Below, one piece after another: positions 62,859 to 64,000 of a stretch of 64,000 nucleotides of DNA. Each line of letters starts with the position of its first letter. Position 1 is the stretch's first letter. This DNA is from CAIWHR01 sp963813415 (GTDB lineage Bacteria; Pseudomonadota; Gammaproteobacteria; Burkholderiales; Casimicrobiaceae), in NCBI GenBank assembly GCA_963813415.1, contig CAWEYW010000001.1, forward strand, positions 62,001 through 126,000, read 5' to 3'. The notes below the pieces were generated by a model. The model ran no database searches, was not told the origin of the DNA, and saw only the letters and a program-made list of their open reading frames with translations. The translations under genes and the position numbers were made by a program.

Positions 62859-64000
62859 GTGAGCGATCTCCCGCAGATCGGAAAGTACCACACGCGCCGC
62901 GTGCTCGGCCAGGGCGCGATGGGCACCGTGTACGAGGCGTGGGACCCGGACATCGAGCGATCGGTTGCGATCAAGACGATCCGCAAGGACGCCATCGACC
63001 ACGAGGCCGCGCAGCAGTACATGGCGCGCTTTCGCAACGAGGCGCGTGCCGCCGGTCGGCTGCACCATCCGAACATCGTCGGCGTGTACGAGTTCGGCGA
63101 GCAGGGCCCGCTTGCGTACATCGCCATGGAATTCGTGCAGGGCATGAACCTGCGCGAGCACGTCAGCGTCAAGGCGGGTTTCGACTTCGGCGCGCTCGTG
63201 GCATTGCTCGCGCAGCTGCTCGACGCGCTGGGCTTCGCGCATGGCCGCGGCATCGTGCATCGCGACATCAAGCCTGCGAACCTGATCGTCACGCACGACG
63301 CCGTGCTCAAGGTGGCGGACTTCGGCGTGGCGCGGATCGACCGCTCCAGCCTCACCATGGCGGGCATGCTGATCGGCACGCCTTCGTACATGTCGCCCGA
63401 GCAGTGCATGGGACTCGAGGCGGACCCGCGCTCCGACCTCTTCAGCACCGGCGTCGTGCTCTACGAGCTGATCGCCGGCGAGAAGCCGTTCACCGGCGCC
63501 GTCGAAGCGATCACCTACAAGATCTGTCACGAGGATCCACCGCCGCCGTCGGCGATATCGGGACGCAAGCTGCCCGCAGCCGTCGACCGGCTGGTGCTGA
63601 CCGCCCTCGCGAAACGTCCGGAGGCGCGGTTCCAGAGCGCGCAGGCGTTCAGGGACGCGCTGCAGGAGGTCGCCCGGATGCGTCTCGATGCGAGTAACAG
63701 CGAGGACGCGACGCGGGTCAGCATCGGCGCGCTGCCGCTGCAGGTGCCCGCGTCGCAGTGGGACGACGCGACGCTGGACACCGCCGAGCAGGAGCTCGCG
63801 CGCGTCGTCGGCCCGATGGCGCGGATCCTCGTGCGCCAGGCAGCCGCCCAGACGCGCGACCGCACCGAGCTTTGCGCGCTGCTGGCCGACAACATTCCGG
63901 ATCCCGACACGCGCGAGCGTTTCCGCCGGTCGCTGAGCGAAGGCACGACATCGTCGCGTGCGGGCAGGACCGCTGCGCTGACCAGCCATGCAAATGCCGC
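62859..64000 (+). CDS. Serine/threonine protein kinase, partial at window end
   Basis: A GTG start at 62859 begins a reading frame with no stop through 64000 (380 codons). The kinase domain (residues 8-270) is complete: GQGAMGTVYEA glycine loop, VAIKTIRK Lys, HRDIKPANLIV catalytic loop, DFGVAR and SYMSPEQ. After residue 290 comes a helical domain (QELARVVGPMARILVRQAAAQ, DRTELCALLAD) typical of other betaproteobacterial kinases. It probably works with the heme sensor upstream. The C-terminal end is beyond the window. Confidence 0.92.
   Translation, partial: MSDLPQIGKYHTRRVLGQGAMGTVYEAWDPDIERSVAIKTIRKDAIDHEAAQQYMARFRNEARAAGRLHHPNIVGVYEFGEQGPLAYIAMEFVQGMNLREHVSVKAGFDFGALVALLAQLLDALGFAHGRGIVHRDIKPANLIVTHDAVLKVADFGVARIDRSSLTMAGMLIGTPSYMSPEQCMGLEADPRSDLFSTGVVLYELIAGEKPFTGAVEAITYKICHEDPPPPSAISGRKLPAAVDRLVLTALAKRPEARFQSAQAFRDALQEVARMRLDASNSEDATRVSIGALPLQVPASQWDDATLDTAEQELARVVGPMARILVRQAAAQTRDRTELCALLADNIPDPDTRERFRRSLSEGTTSSRAGRTAALTSHANA

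Overview
The window is about two-thirds G+C, densely packed, and coded on both strands in short operons. The mix of a Bug/TctC-type tricarboxylate receptor, PHB depolymerase-type esterase, YXWGXW-repeat protein, DUF2277, DUF2237, DUF1615, DUF5996 and several aromatic ring-cleavage genes points to a soil- or sediment-type betaproteobacterium, most likely Burkholderiales-like. This is inferred from gene families only. I see no rRNA, tRNA, CRISPR array, complete insertion sequence, phage or plasmid backbone.

0-9 kb: a secreted fasciclin-domain protein, GTP cyclohydrolase I, two secreted proteins of unknown role, an OsmC-like/MOSC pair, DUF2277, DUF4124, a GNAT acetyltransferase and a GFA-type zinc protein. 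A ribbon-helix-helix regulator and a PHB-depolymerase-family esterase form an operon with a perfect palindrome upstream. 9-14.7 kb: an S4 RNA-binding protein, an RhlE-type DEAD-box helicase behind an extended -10 promoter, a RIO kinase, an SCP-x-type thiolase, a nested REP-like palindrome, a cold-shock protein with a long leader, and two small unknown ORFs. 14.7-17.5 kb: a GntR/FCD regulator, carboxymuconolactone decarboxylase-like protein, VOC protein and DUF1932 dehydrogenase form a tightly coupled operon, with a TGGTCAGACCA operator inside its promoter spacer.

17.6-34.5 kb: a cytochrome c, a DUF2237/quinone oxidoreductase/DUF1499 operon, DUF5996, exonuclease III, an MFS exporter, a beheaded pagL remnant, a 2-oxoacid dehydrogenase E1 alpha/beta pair, a thioredoxin, DUF1330, an ABC solute-binding protein, an OB-fold-like protein with a pentapeptide-repeat N-terminus, a YXWGXW/thrombospondin-3-like repeat protein, a DUF1615 lipoprotein, an aldo-keto reductase and an AlkZ/YcaQ-like winged-helix protein. 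34.6-42.4 kb: two paralogues joining a beta/gamma-crystallin domain to a glycine zipper flank a methyltransferase, a D-amino-acid dehydrogenase, a GlsB/YeaQ protein, a class II aldolase, a LolA-like protein and an M20 peptidase.

42.6-60.5 kb is rich in aromatic catabolism: a GST, a Bug receptor with a NicX/M29-like enzyme, MgtC and AI-2E family membrane proteins, an operon with a zinc alcohol dehydrogenase, an NTF2-like protein, an intradiol (hydroxyquinol-type) dioxygenase and a truncated maleylacetate reductase, a giant Lhr helicase, an M48 protease, and a 3-hydroxybenzoate 6-hydroxylase plus gentisate dioxygenase pair. 60.6-64 kb: bactofilin, dodecin, and a heme-binding DUF3365/HAMP membrane sensor immediately upstream of a Ser/Thr kinase that runs off the end of the window.

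The most interesting features are the heme-sensor/kinase gene pair, the duplicated crystallin/glycine-zipper proteins, the GntR operon of unassigned substrate, and three gene remnants (pagL, maleylacetate reductase, and an orphan 3' end with its terminator).
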